This document shows, one piece after another, positions 35,628 through 44,716 of a stretch of DNA of 64,000 nucleotides (position 1 is the stretch's first letter; each line of letters opens with the position of its first letter). A program made the translations under genes and the position numbers. The notes below the pieces were generated by a model that saw only the letters and a list, made by a program, of their open reading frames with translations, was not told the origin of the DNA and ran no database searches. Source of the stretch: Lysobacterales bacterium (lineage in GTDB: Bacteria; Pseudomonadota; Gammaproteobacteria; Xanthomonadales; Rhodanobacteraceae); the NCBI GenBank assembly GCA_016707485.1, contig JADJHN010000001.1, forward strand, positions 434,001 to 498,000. Direction: 5' to 3'.

Positions 35628-36716
35628 TCAGGACGCGCGCAGGATCGGCTTGACCGTCACTCCGCTCGCGGAATCGTCGAAGGCCTGCTTGATATCGGCG
35701 AAATCGTAAAACCGCACCAGCCGGTCGAATGGAAACTTTCCTGCCTTGTAGAACTCCACCAGTTGCGGGATGAATACCCTGGGCACCGAGTCACCCTCGA
35801 TCACGCCGACCATGCTCTTGCCTTCAGCCATGAGGTCGTTGTGCACATCGATTTCCATTTTCGGGGTGACCCCGACGATGGCGGCGGTGCCCAGCGGGCG
35901 CAGCGCGTTCAGGCACTGCCGGACCACCGGAGGCACGCCGGTGGTCTCCACCGCGTAATGCGTGCCGCCGTGGCTGGCAGCCTTGATCTCCTTGACTACA
36001 TCGACTTTCTTGCCGTTGAAGGCGTGCGTGGCACCCAATTCGCGGGCCAGTTCGAGTCGGTTGTCGTGCACATCCACCGCGAAGATCTGCGGGCAGCCTG
36101 CAATCTTCGCTGCCATGATCGCACTCAACCCGACCGCACCGCAGCCATACACCGCGATGGAGGTGCCGAAGGCGGGCTTCAGACGGTTGAGCACGGTGCC
36201 AGCCCCGGTCTGGATGCCACAGCCCAAGGGGCCGAGCAGGGCCAGATCCACATCCTTGTCGACCTTGACCACGTTGCGCTCGTGGGCAACGGCGTGGGTG
36301 GCAAACGAGGACTGGCCGAAGAACGTGGAGAGCTCGCTGTTGCCCTGATGCAGGCGCGCTGTGTGGTCTTCCATGCGCCCGCCGAAATTCAGTTCGTTGA
36401 AAGTCGCACAGACGGTGGGATGCCCGGTCAGGCAATTGGCGCAGTGACCACAATGGGCGAAGGACATCACCACGTGATCGCCGACCGCGACGCCAGTGAC
36501 ATTGGCACCGACTTTCTCGATGACACCGGCACCTTCGTGTCCAAGCACCACAGGATACGGGGAAACCGCGAGGTCACGTCCCACCGCGTCGGTATGGCAC
36601 ACACCGGTGGCCACCACCCTGACCAGCACCTCGTTCGCTCCCGGCCCCGACAGGTTCACCGCCTCGATCGAGAATGGTGCGCCCTGGGCGTGGGTTACCG
36701 CCGCCTGAATCTTCAT
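35628..36716 (-). CDS. Zinc-dependent NAD(P) alcohol dehydrogenase, aryl-alcohol type
   Basis: 362 residues of the medium-chain dehydrogenase family. Catalytic zinc ligands are Cys40 (GVCHTD), His60 (LGHEGAG) and the Cys in GPLGCGIQTG. Structural zinc cysteines are 89, 92, 95 and 103. The nucleotide site is YGCGAVGLSAIMAAK. AVSPYPVVLGHEG and FATHAVAHERN are typical of benzyl/aryl-alcohol dehydrogenases. As first gene of the operon it could oxidise the aromatic alcohol made by the flavocytochrome, for example 4-hydroxybenzyl or coniferyl alcohol. ATG 36716 has GGAGA nine bases upstream. Confidence 0.88.
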   Translation of the reverse strand: MKIQAAVTHAQGAPFSIEAVNLSGPGANEVLVRVVATGVCHTDAVGRDLAVSPYPVVLGHEGAGVIEKVGANVTGVAVGDHVVMSFAHCGHCANCLTGHPTVCATFNELNFGGRMEDHTARLHQGNSELSTFFGQSSFATHAVAHERNVVKVDKDVDLALLGPLGCGIQTGAGTVLNRLKPAFGTSIAVYGCGAVGLSAIMAAKIAGCPQIFAVDVHDNRLELARELGATHAFNGKKVDVVKEIKAASHGGTHYAVETTGVPPVVRQCLNALRPLGTAAIVGVTPKMEIDVHNDLMAEGKSMVGVIEGDSVPRVFIPQLVEFYKAGKFPFDRLVRFYDFADIKQAFDDSASGVTVKPILRAS

Positions 36717-36856
36717 GCCAGTCTCCGCTTCTGGAAAAGCCATCGCAGCAAGCCTTCCCTGCTGACCCCGACACCAGCGTCCGCCGAGGCGGTTCATGGA
36801 AAGTCGCGCGGACGGTGGATTGAGAAGGACTGCAAAAGCCAAACCGGGTTCGCTGC

Positions 36857-36884
36857 AGTCTACCCCACGACTTGAACGGGTCAA
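36857..36884 (-). promoter_or_regulatory. Sigma-70 promoter of the aromatic oxidation operon
   Basis: On the minus strand TTGACC (36884-36879), a 16-base spacer, then TAGACT (36862-36857). The minus-35 box is five of six to consensus. Confidence 0.6.
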
Positions 36885-36885
36885 G
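36871..36885. promoter_or_regulatory. Candidate operator overlapping the operon promoter
   Basis: A perfect dyad CTTGA-ACGGG-TCAAG covers the minus-35 box of the alcohol dehydrogenase operon. The position suits a repressor. The half-site gap of five bases does not fit FNR (six). Confidence 0.45.
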
Positions 36886-37168
36886 CGCAGCGGTTGCGGA
36901 TGATTGAACGGCCGATGCGGCGTTCGTACCTTCGCTGTGCCAACCGGATTCCCACGCGAGCAGCGGAAAGCTGTTTGCAAGGTTGCAATCCTTCTGTTCA
37001 TTGGGCAGCGGCTAGGCTGCCCACCGAGACCATCAAGTCCTGATCCGCAGGACTTTCCAGCCTTTTCGCGAGCGCTGCGCGGGATCTGTGGAGCAGCGCA
37101 CACTTTGCCCGACATGAATGGCCCGGATGATGCAAGAGACAGTCAAAGCAGGCGCGCACGAGGCCTGC

Positions 37169-38323
37169 ATGAAGGCATTCGATATGTGGATGAACAGAAT
37201 TCGCCAAAACCTGAACCTTGCCCTGATCCTGACTTTTGGCATCGTCACCAGCGTCATGATCACGCCATTCGCGATCTATCGGTTGCTCAGCGGACAGATC
37301 ATCGCCGGTTACATCGACCTGTTGATTGTCGCCTGCATCAGCCTCGGTTCCGTACATGCCTACGTGACCGGACGCACGCAAGGCGCGGCATTGTTCCTCG
37401 CCATCACCTACTCGAGCGGCTGCATCGCGTTTGCCCATGTCGCCGGCGCTGCGGGCCCGTTGTGGATGTATGCGGTGTTGCTGTCGAATTTCCTGCTCGT
37501 TGGTCGCAAGCGCGCAACGCTGATTTCCGCATTTGCCATCGCCGCCGTCGCCGCCAGTCCACTGGCACTGCCGGAACTGTCCCAAAAGGCGGCCTTCGTT
37601 GTCTCCAGCATGGTGGTTTGCCTTTTCTCGTTCGCGTTCGCGTGGCGCTCTGAATTGCAGCATCAGCAACTGGAAGACCTTGCCGCGCTGGATCCATTGA
37701 CCGGCGCGCGCAATCGTCGCGGCATGCACGCGGAAATCGAGATCGCCATGGCGACGAGCCGGCAAGCCGGCAAGCCGCTCGGCCTGATCATTTTCGATCT
37801 CGATCACTTCAAGCGGATCAATGATCGATTTGGCCACGAGGCGGGGGATAACGTCCTCGTCGAAATGGCCAGCGTGGTGCGTCGAAAAACGCGCAAAAGC
37901 AACAAGTTTTTCCGGCTTGGCGGTGAGGAGTTTGCCTTGCTCATTGCCGATGCCAATCCCGCGGATCTGCGTGAGATAACGGAGAAAATCCGCACCGGGA
38001 TCGCCCGTGATGTCCGCTGTGCGGATATCCCGGTGACGGCCTCCTTTGGCGCAAGTCTTCTGCGTGCGGGCGAAACCGAAGCCGAGTGGCGCGAGCGCGT
38101 CGATGCTGCCATGTATCGCGCCAAGCGCGAAGGTCGCAACCGTTCGGTGATCGAAGGCCTGTCCCTGCCGGCGAACGACGACGGCAGCCCGCTGGCATTC
38201 GCTGAAAAATCATCCGACCTCGCCCAAGATCGAATCGTCCCGATCGATCACACGAAGTCCGCATCCGTACAGTTTCCGTCGAGCACGCGCATGCAGCCTC
38301 CGCGCCGGCATTTCCACCGCTAG
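37169..38323 (+). CDS. Membrane-bound diguanylate cyclase
   Basis: 384 residues. Six probable membrane segments occupy the first 170 residues (NLALILTFGIVTSVMITPFA, YIDLLIVACISLGSVHAYV, GPLWMYAVLLSNFLLVG and others). A GGDEF domain follows (DPLTGARNRRGMHAE, IFDLDHFKRINDRFGHEAGD, LGGEEFALLIAD), with an intact GGEEF active site. The inhibitory site five residues upstream reads RKSN instead of RxxD, so product inhibition may be lost. A polar tail of about 50 residues ends the protein. ATG 37169 is chosen for its GAGG site; ATG 37118 is possible. Confidence 0.88.
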   Translation: MKAFDMWMNRIRQNLNLALILTFGIVTSVMITPFAIYRLLSGQIIAGYIDLLIVACISLGSVHAYVTGRTQGAALFLAITYSSGCIAFAHVAGAAGPLWMYAVLLSNFLLVGRKRATLISAFAIAAVAASPLALPELSQKAAFVVSSMVVCLFSFAFAWRSELQHQQLEDLAALDPLTGARNRRGMHAEIEIAMATSRQAGKPLGLIIFDLDHFKRINDRFGHEAGDNVLVEMASVVRRKTRKSNKFFRLGGEEFALLIADANPADLREITEKIRTGIARDVRCADIPVTASFGASLLRAGETEAEWRERVDAAMYRAKREGRNRSVIEGLSLPANDDGSPLAFAEKSSDLAQDRIVPIDHTKSASVQFPSSTRMQPPRRHFHR

Positions 38324-38381
38324 CCGCCCACGACGAGCCCCGGCGAAGAATCCGCTGCGCCCAGGAACCGCTTGAGCGCCA

Positions 38382-38783
38382 TCACCAACTCGGCGGTTCG
38401 GGTCGCAGCCACAACCAAGTGGCAACCAGTGCCATTATCGTGCTGACCCCGGCAGCCAGCCACCAGCGCGGCGAGAAGAAGAACAACATCACCGCGGTGG
38501 CCACCATCATCATCGTCGCCAGCCACTTCGCGTTGCGACTGACTGCGCCGGTAGCGTGCCAGTCGCGGATCATCGGCCCCATCACCGGGTGTGCGAGCAG
38601 CCAGTCGTGCAGACGCCGGGAGCCGCGAGAGGCGGCATAAGCGGACAGCAGGATGAACGGAACAGTCGGCAACACCGGCAGGGCAATGCCGATGATGCCC
38701 AAGGCGAGGCTGAGGTAGGCCAGCAGCCACCACGCCCAGCGCCAGTTGCGGGAGGCTTCCGGGGTCGTCGGCGATTCGGTCAT
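38382..38783 (-). CDS. DUF454 (YbaN-like) inner-membrane protein
   Basis: 133 residues with three to four membrane segments. The conserved stretch LALGIIGIALPVLPTVPFIL followed by LSAYAASRGSRRLHDWLLAH, and GPMIRDWHATGAVSRNAKW, define DUF454. The role is unknown. It is convergent with the diguanylate cyclase gene and 92 bp downstream of ppnN on the same strand. Confidence 0.88.
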   Translation of the reverse strand: MTESPTTPEASRNWRWAWWLLAYLSLALGIIGIALPVLPTVPFILLSAYAASRGSRRLHDWLLAHPVMGPMIRDWHATGAVSRNAKWLATMMMVATAVMLFFFSPRWWLAAGVSTIMALVATWLWLRPEPPSW

Positions 38784-38875
38784 GTCGATGTATCGGCCAT
38801 GGCGGGAGTCCGGGGTTCGCTCCGAAACCGGTACTCCGAGGCAACATGCAAATCAGCCATCAACCTGCCCTGAAC

Positions 38876-40273
38876 TCAGTCGTGGAGGACCCGGTAGCAG
38901 GGAACGTATGCGGCCGTGCCGGGCAGCTTCATGCGCTGCTGCGAGACGAAGCCGGCCAGCAGGTCATCCAGCGCCTGCATGATCTTGTCATCACCACGGA
39001 TCAGGAACGGGCCGTGCTGTTCGATCGCACGCATGCCTTCGATCTTGACGTTGCCGGCAACGATTCCGGAGAACGCCCGCCGGAGGTCGGCGGCAAATTC
39101 ATGCCTTGGCTGTTCACGATGCAGATTGAGCGAGGCCATTGCCTCGTGGGTCGGATGGAATGGATGCTGCAGGCTTTCATCAATGCTGATCGCCCAGTTG
39201 AAGAAGAACGCATCGCCACTCTCCAGGCGATACTTGCGCACGCGCTCGACACCCTTGGCTACCTGACGCGCGACCTGGCCCGGATCGTCGATGATGATCT
39301 GGTAGTGACTGGCGACCTCGTCACCGAGGGCAAGTCGAAGGAAACGGTCGATCTGCTCGAAATAGGCCGCTGATTCACTGGGACCGGTGAAGATCAGCGG
39401 ATACGGGATCCCGGCATTGGCCGGATGCAGCATGATGCCCAGCAGATAGAGGATCTCCTCGGCAGTACCGACGCCGCCGGGAAAGACGATGATCGCGTGC
39501 GCGGTACGCACGAACGCCTCAAGGCGCTTCTCGATATCCGGCATGATGATGAGGTTGTTGACGATCGGGTTCGGCGACTCGGCAGCAATGATGCCGGGCT
39601 CGGTGATGCCGATATAGCGGTTCTTGCTTCGGCGCTGTTTCGCATGGCCAATCGTCGCTCCCTTCATCGGCCCCTTCATCGCACCCGGGCCGCAGCCGGT
39701 GCAGATATCGAGATCGCGCAGGCCGAGTTGGTAGCCGACATGCTTGGTGTAATCGTATTCGTAACGCGAAATCGAATGCCCGCCCCAGCACACGACAAGG
39801 TTCGGCGCGACGTTGGCACGCAGCACGCGCGCATTGCGCAGGATGTCGAACACCGCGTGGGTAATGCCAACGGAATTGTCGAGATCGAAGCTGCCGGCCT
39901 CGATCTGGGTCGAGACAAAAACGATGTCGCGCACGACGGCAAACAGCAGCTCGTTGATGCCGCGGATGATCTTGCCATCGACAAAGGCATGCGCCGGCGC
40001 GTTGATCAGCTCGAGACCGACTCCTCGATCCTGCTGCAGCACCTGGATCTCGAAATCGGCATGCATCTCGCTCGCCGCACGCGGATCATCGGTCACCAGG
40101 CCCTGGGTCAGCACGGCCAGCGCGCAGCTGCGCAACAGTTGATGCAGGCCGCCGGCACTGGCGTCGCGCAAGCGCGCCACTTCCTGGCGGGAAAGCACAT
40201 CGAGGCCCGAAGCGGGGCCGAGACGGGCGCTGACGGTCAACGGTCGGATCGGGGATGGATCTGGATTGTTCAT
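38876..40273 (-). CDS. ppnN: Pyrimidine/purine nucleotide 5'-monophosphate nucleosidase
   Basis: 465 residues, length close to E. coli PpnN/YgdH (454). It cleaves nucleoside monophosphates to base and ribose 5-phosphate and is stimulated by (p)ppGpp in E. coli. The LOG-family core has CTGCGPGAMKGPMKGA and the motif IVFPGGVGTAEEILYLLG (PGGxGTxxE). The N-terminal extension (about 1-140) and C-terminal region (HEAMASLNLHREQPRHEFAA) match the PpnN subfamily, not the short LOG proteins. The start ATG 40273 follows GAGAG. Confidence 0.92.
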   Translation of the reverse strand: MNNPDPSPIRPLTVSARLGPASGLDVLSRQEVARLRDASAGGLHQLLRSCALAVLTQGLVTDDPRAASEMHADFEIQVLQQDRGVGLELINAPAHAFVDGKIIRGINELLFAVVRDIVFVSTQIEAGSFDLDNSVGITHAVFDILRNARVLRANVAPNLVVCWGGHSISRYEYDYTKHVGYQLGLRDLDICTGCGPGAMKGPMKGATIGHAKQRRSKNRYIGITEPGIIAAESPNPIVNNLIIMPDIEKRLEAFVRTAHAIIVFPGGVGTAEEILYLLGIMLHPANAGIPYPLIFTGPSESAAYFEQIDRFLRLALGDEVASHYQIIIDDPGQVARQVAKGVERVRKYRLESGDAFFFNWAISIDESLQHPFHPTHEAMASLNLHREQPRHEFAADLRRAFSGIVAGNVKIEGMRAIEQHGPFLIRGDDKIMQALDDLLAGFVSQQRMKLPGTAAYVPCYRVLHD

Positions 40274-40478
40274 TGATCTCTCGTCGGGGGCATGCTCGCA
40301 CGATACGCGTGCGGCAATGCGTGGAGGGCCGCCGTCGGGCGGTCGGTTAGGATCGGCGAATGCAATGGATCGGGTCAATATGCGGGCTGCGCCAGTATTC
40401 GGATCCGTCAGATTTTACCGCGCACATCGCCTGCCACTACTCCCGCGTTGCAGGCATGCATGCCACCCATCGCCCAAT

Positions 40479-40507
40479 AAAAAACCGGCACCCTTTTGGG
40501 GTGCCGG
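40479..40507 (-). terminator. Rho-independent terminator of the TonB-dependent receptor gene
   Basis: On the minus strand CCGGCACCC pairs with GGGTGCCGG across a five-base loop and is followed by six T. It begins 31 bases after the receptor stop codon. Confidence 0.88.
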
Positions 40508-40538
40508 CTATTTCGATCACTGATGTGGATCGCGCGGA

Positions 40539-43500
40539 TCAGAAGCGGTAACGCATTGTTGCCTGCACCGACCAGCGCGAAACACCCGTGTTCACACCGT
40601 CAGTGTTGTTCTCCTGCACGGAGACCGACTGCGCACCGGTGAAGTGATACACATACTTGCCGGTGGCCGGATCAATGCCGGCAAAGTTGGCAATGCCGAG
40701 ATTCGAGTTGAAGCCGGCATCCTCGATCTGCCCCCACTTCTTGTTGAAGAGGTTGCCGATATTCATGATGTCGAGCGTCAGTTCGAGCTTGTCGTTGGCC
40801 ATGAACCCTGGAATCTCCTGGGTCAGGCGGACATCGAACATGTTCAGCCAACCTGCGCGGAGCGCATTCGCCGGAACGACCTTGCCACGATACTTGCCGA
40901 CTGACGGATTGGCGTCCAGCCATGCGAAGAACGCGGCTTCCTGCTGGGCACCGGTCACCGTCGTCGTCACACCACCCGACGTCGTGGTCAGGTCGGAGAA
41001 GAGCACGTCGCCCGGTCCGTTCGGCACATAGAACAGGTCGTTGAACGAACGGCTGTCACCGTTGATGTCGTTGTAGAAGACCGCGCTATACGGACGCCCG
41101 GTGCGACCCTCGTAGACGATCGACGCGGACGTCTTGTTATCGCCGAAGAAGTTCCATTCCTTGGTAAGGATACCGGTGAGGCGATGCTTGAACGCGTAGC
41201 GCGAGTCGTAGGCAACGTTCTCGTTGGCGTTGAAGGCAAGCTGGTTGTTCCAGTTCGAGGTGTTCTGCGAACTGGTCATTGGGCTCACTTCCTTGGCCTG
41301 TGTGTGCGTGTATCCCGCCAGCCACGACCAGCCGGAGTCTGCCATCGGTTTGGCAAGGCTGAGCGTGATCTGGTTACCGCCACCCTTGTCGGTGTTACGC
41401 ACGATCATGACATCGCCGATGTCCGACGGCCGGTTGGCGCGCGCTGTGCCGCCGGTCGGGGTGGTCAATGACGTTCCCCATCGCGTCGGATCGATGCCGT
41501 TGGCGTTCCAGAAGATCGCACGACCGTCAGGACCGGTGTAGGTCGGCGCGCCGATGTCGAGGCGGCCCATGTAGATGCCGTCCTTGTTCCAGAAGTTCAG
41601 GAATTCGACCGATGCGACCACGCCCCACCACGGCAGCTCGTGATCGAGTGCGAGGTTGGCTTTCCACACTGACGGCATCTTGAAGCCCGGCTCGATGATG
41701 TCGACATTCTGGCGGGCTCCAACCGAGCCCGAGATCGGCTGGTTGTTCGGATCGGGATTGAAGATCGGTCCGATGTTGGTGCCGCTGGCGCTGTACTCGA
41801 CATAGTTGAGACCTGTGTTCTGGTAGGCACCGGAAATCCACACATTCGGTGGCGATCCCATGAACAGTCCGATTCCGCCGCGAACCTGGGTCGGACGTTC
41901 GGCTTCGATGTTGTAGTTGAAGCCGAAACGCGGCTGAACGACCGTGCCGCTCGGCAGATTCGTGTTGTCGAAGCCGTAGAGCTGCTCGATGCGCGCGTTG
42001 TAGAGCGGCTTGTTCTTGAAGTCAGGACTGTCTACGCGCACGCCATAGGTCAGGTTCAAGTTGTAGGTGGCCGCCCAGCTATCCTGCAGGAACAGTGCGG
42101 TGTTCTCGATCTCGAAACGCGCCGGAATATCGGCGTAGCTGCCACCGGGCACCGGTGCACGGTAGTCGTACTGGCGCGGAATGCCCTGCTCGAACAGGTC
42201 GGCGCTGCTGAAACGGTAGACGCCGTTCTGATTGCGGCCGTAGTAGTTGAAGATCTCGTTGTTCGACCAGTCGACACCGAACTTGATCGTGTGATCACCA
42301 GCGAAGTAGTTGCCGGCGAAGAAGGCGCCCTTTTCCTTCGTCTGGACGACGTTCACATGGCGGTTCTGCTCGGTGCCGAGCATGATGTAGTTGTTGCCGA
42401 AGTCGACGCGGATCTGCGGGAGATATGAAGTCGGCTCGGCGATCGCAGAGTAGTCCCTGTACGACACCTTCAATTCAGTCGAGAAGTTGTCGCTCCAGTC
42501 GCTGAAGAGTTCGCCGACATAGCTCTCGAAGCTCTTGTTCTGGTTGTACCAGTGCGTGTTCAGCGAAACGGAGCTGTTCCAGCTTGCCGGCGGCAGCTTG
42601 GCAACGTCCTGGGCCATTTTGCTGTAACGGAAGCTCAGACGATGGCTCTCGTTGATGTTCCAGTCGATCTTGGCCGCGTATTCCTCGATGTCAGTGCCAA
42701 GCGAATCCACGCCTGCCAGCGAGCCTGCATCGAAACCCCAAGTGTCGCGCGCGATCTGCTGCACCCGGCTGATGTCGGCATCGGTGATCTGGCCGCGGCC
42801 ATAGGGAGAGTTGAGGATGTCCGGGCCTGGTGCCTTGCGCTCGAACTTCTCGTAGTTCAAGAAGAAGAACAGCGTGTCCTTGATCAACGGACCACCAAAG
42901 GTTGCGCCGTAGGTCTTCTCGTCCTTGAAGCCGGTGAAATCGTTTCCGTTGCGATCGTCGCCAACCATGTCATCGTTACGGTAGACACCGTACACACTGC
43001 CATGGAATTCATTGGTACCCGACTTGGTGACCGCGTTGACGATGGCACCGCTGCCGCCCGACGTCGTCACGTCGTAGTTGGCGAGGCCGATATTGATTTC
43101 CTCGATCGCGTCCATCGAGACTGGCTGGCGTTCGGTCGGGAAGTTGTTGCTCTCGAGGCCGAACGGGTCGTTGGTCGACACGCCGTCGATGCGGATCGCA
43201 TTGAAACGCGTATTCTGGCCGCCGGCCGAAATCGCGCCGTCGGCCTTGCTGACCTGGGCAATGCGCGGATCGAGTCGCATGTAATCCTGGATATTGCGGC
43301 CGATCGAGGGGAGCTCCTGGATCTGCTGGTTGGTCAGATTGGTGCCAGTGCCCATCTTTTCGGAACTGAACAGTGCGTTGGCGGTACCGGTGACAACGAT
43401 GGTCTCTAGGCTTGCCGCGGGAACCAGGCTGGCACTGACCGTGTTCGCATCGCCGATCTGCAGATAGACGTTTTCGCGGGTCTCGGTCTGGCCATCCTTG

Positions 43501-43757
43501 GTGATGGTGATCGTGTACGGGCCACCGACACGCAAACCACGTGCCGAATAGCGGCCAGCCGCATCGGTCGTCACATGACTGACCGTACCGGAAGTGCTGT
43601 GCGTGATCGTGACCTCTGCTCCCGTTGCCGGCTGACCTTGTGCATCGGTCACCGTGCCACCGAGGTTTGCCGAAGTGCTCTGCGCATAGGCGCCGGACAT
43701 CGCAAACAGCGAAGAAAGCATCAACGGCAGCAGCCGCATCGTCAATCGCTTGTTCAT
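40539..43757 (-). CDS. Oar-like TonB-dependent receptor
   Basis: 1072 residues. Signal peptide (MNKRLTMRLLPLMLSSLFAM, cleavage after AYA). A carboxypeptidase-regulatory-like domain follows (GGTVTDAQGQPATGAEVTIT, about 27-115), then the plug (LTNQQIQELPSIGRNIQDYM, MDAIEEINIGLANYDVTTSG) and a 22-strand-type barrel ending in RWSVQATMRYRF with the terminal Phe of outer-membrane proteins. This is the Oar subgroup, many of which take up large substrates or act in adhesion; the ligand is unknown. The start follows AGGAAGG. It is monocistronic with its own terminator. Confidence 0.92.
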   Translation of the reverse strand: MNKRLTMRLLPLMLSSLFAMSGAYAQSTSANLGGTVTDAQGQPATGAEVTITHSTSGTVSHVTTDAAGRYSARGLRVGGPYTITITKDGQTETRENVYLQIGDANTVSASLVPAASLETIVVTGTANALFSSEKMGTGTNLTNQQIQELPSIGRNIQDYMRLDPRIAQVSKADGAISAGGQNTRFNAIRIDGVSTNDPFGLESNNFPTERQPVSMDAIEEINIGLANYDVTTSGGSGAIVNAVTKSGTNEFHGSVYGVYRNDDMVGDDRNGNDFTGFKDEKTYGATFGGPLIKDTLFFFLNYEKFERKAPGPDILNSPYGRGQITDADISRVQQIARDTWGFDAGSLAGVDSLGTDIEEYAAKIDWNINESHRLSFRYSKMAQDVAKLPPASWNSSVSLNTHWYNQNKSFESYVGELFSDWSDNFSTELKVSYRDYSAIAEPTSYLPQIRVDFGNNYIMLGTEQNRHVNVVQTKEKGAFFAGNYFAGDHTIKFGVDWSNNEIFNYYGRNQNGVYRFSSADLFEQGIPRQYDYRAPVPGGSYADIPARFEIENTALFLQDSWAATYNLNLTYGVRVDSPDFKNKPLYNARIEQLYGFDNTNLPSGTVVQPRFGFNYNIEAERPTQVRGGIGLFMGSPPNVWISGAYQNTGLNYVEYSASGTNIGPIFNPDPNNQPISGSVGARQNVDIIEPGFKMPSVWKANLALDHELPWWGVVASVEFLNFWNKDGIYMGRLDIGAPTYTGPDGRAIFWNANGIDPTRWGTSLTTPTGGTARANRPSDIGDVMIVRNTDKGGGNQITLSLAKPMADSGWSWLAGYTHTQAKEVSPMTSSQNTSNWNNQLAFNANENVAYDSRYAFKHRLTGILTKEWNFFGDNKTSASIVYEGRTGRPYSAVFYNDINGDSRSFNDLFYVPNGPGDVLFSDLTTTSGGVTTTVTGAQQEAAFFAWLDANPSVGKYRGKVVPANALRAGWLNMFDVRLTQEIPGFMANDKLELTLDIMNIGNLFNKKWGQIEDAGFNSNLGIANFAGIDPATGKYVYHFTGAQSVSVQENNTDGVNTGVSRWSVQATMRYRF

Positions 43758-44112
43758 TACTACCTTCCTCAAGATGATTTGAAACAGGATTTTGGCAAAA
43801 CCAGCCGTATCGCGATCGCGCGATGGGCTCATCGAAACAACTACCCCGGGAACTGACGCAAGGCTTGCAGCATCACCCTCCAGCCATCCTCGGCATGGGC
43901 TGGCAAGCAATTAACCGTAGTTTAACCCGGGTTCGTGACAGATTTCTAACAAAAACATGTCAACTCGCCTGGCAACGCCTGCGGCAGAAAGACCTGCGCT
44001 CGCAGAAACACCGGCAGTCCATCCGTTGCAAAGCCCGGAAACGGCTGAACGGAATGCGGATCACCCCATCCAATCATGGAGTTGGCACGGATTTCCGAGA
44101 AAAAACATCAAC
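43758..44112. other. 355-bp intergenic region upstream of the receptor gene
   Basis: No gene is supported. On the minus strand a TTGACA hexamer (43963-43958) and a TTAACC direct repeat with an 11-bp period (43911-43927 on the plus strand) suggest the regulatory region of the receptor gene. A minus-10 box at standard spacing is not convincing. The first 100 bp next to the MarC gene show nothing recognisable. Confidence 0.45.
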
Positions 44113-44706
44113 TCAATTGGTATGCCGGATGTACGCGACGACACCGTCCAGGAACATCTGCACCGAAAGCGCCACCAGCAACATCCCCATCAGTCGCTCC
44201 AGCGCCACCAGGACGCTCGCGCCCAGCCAGCGATAAAGATAGGTGGATGAAATCAGCAGGATCGAGGTCGCCAGCCAGGCCAGGAACAAGGCGATGCTCC
44301 AATCCACGGTACGCCCCGGATTGCTGTTGGCCAGCAACATGACTGCGGCCATGGTCGACGGCCCGGCCACGGCCGGGATCGCCATGGGCACGATGAACGG
44401 CTCGGCCTCGACGTCGCCGCCGAAAATGCCGTCGCGCGAGGGGAAGATCATGCGGATGCCGATGAGGAAGAGGACGATGCCGCCGGCGATGCTCACGGAT
44501 TCGGGTTTCAACTGCAGCGCACTGAGCAGATATTTGCCGCCGAACAGGAAAACAAACAGCACGACCAGGGCGATCAGCAATTCGCGGATGAGGACCAGTC
44601 GCCGCCGCTCGGGCGTCACGTTTTTCAACAGGCTCAGGAACAACGGGATGTTGCCCAGCGGATCCATGATCAGGAACAGGAGGATGCCGGCCGACAAGGT
44701 GCTCAT
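44113..44706 (-). CDS. MarC family (UPF0056) membrane protein
   Basis: 197 residues with six membrane segments. Family marks: LFLIMDPLGNIPLFLSLLKN, RELLIALVVLFVFLFGGKYL, ISIAGGIVLFLIGIRMIF-like segment, and FIVPMAIPAVAGPSTMAAVM. The family is close to E. coli YhgN/MarC; a multidrug role was proposed but not confirmed. It is the third gene of a compact run (grxD, SDR, MarC) with gaps of 5 and 10 bp. The ATG at 44706 follows GAGGA. Confidence 0.9.
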   Translation of the reverse strand: MSTLSAGILLFLIMDPLGNIPLFLSLLKNVTPERRRLVLIRELLIALVVLFVFLFGGKYLLSALQLKPESVSIAGGIVLFLIGIRMIFPSRDGIFGGDVEAEPFIVPMAIPAVAGPSTMAAVMLLANSNPGRTVDWSIALFLAWLATSILLISSTYLYRWLGASVLVALERLMGMLLVALSVQMFLDGVVAYIRHTN

Positions 44707-44716
44707 CGAAGTGTCC

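Larger units (their letters stand above)
36717..37168. other. 452-bp intergenic region between divergent genes
   Basis: It holds a good minus-strand promoter (36857-36884) for the alcohol dehydrogenase operon, overlapped by a CTTGA-N5-TCAAG dyad, and gives that transcript a leader of about 135 bases. The part next to the diguanylate cyclase shows no clear promoter. An in-frame ATG at 37118 could extend that gene. No other gene is supported. Confidence 0.55.

Noticed and set aside
36871..36885. FNR box reading of the CTTGA...TCAAG dyad
   Set aside because: The gap between TTGA and TCAA is five bases; FNR needs six.
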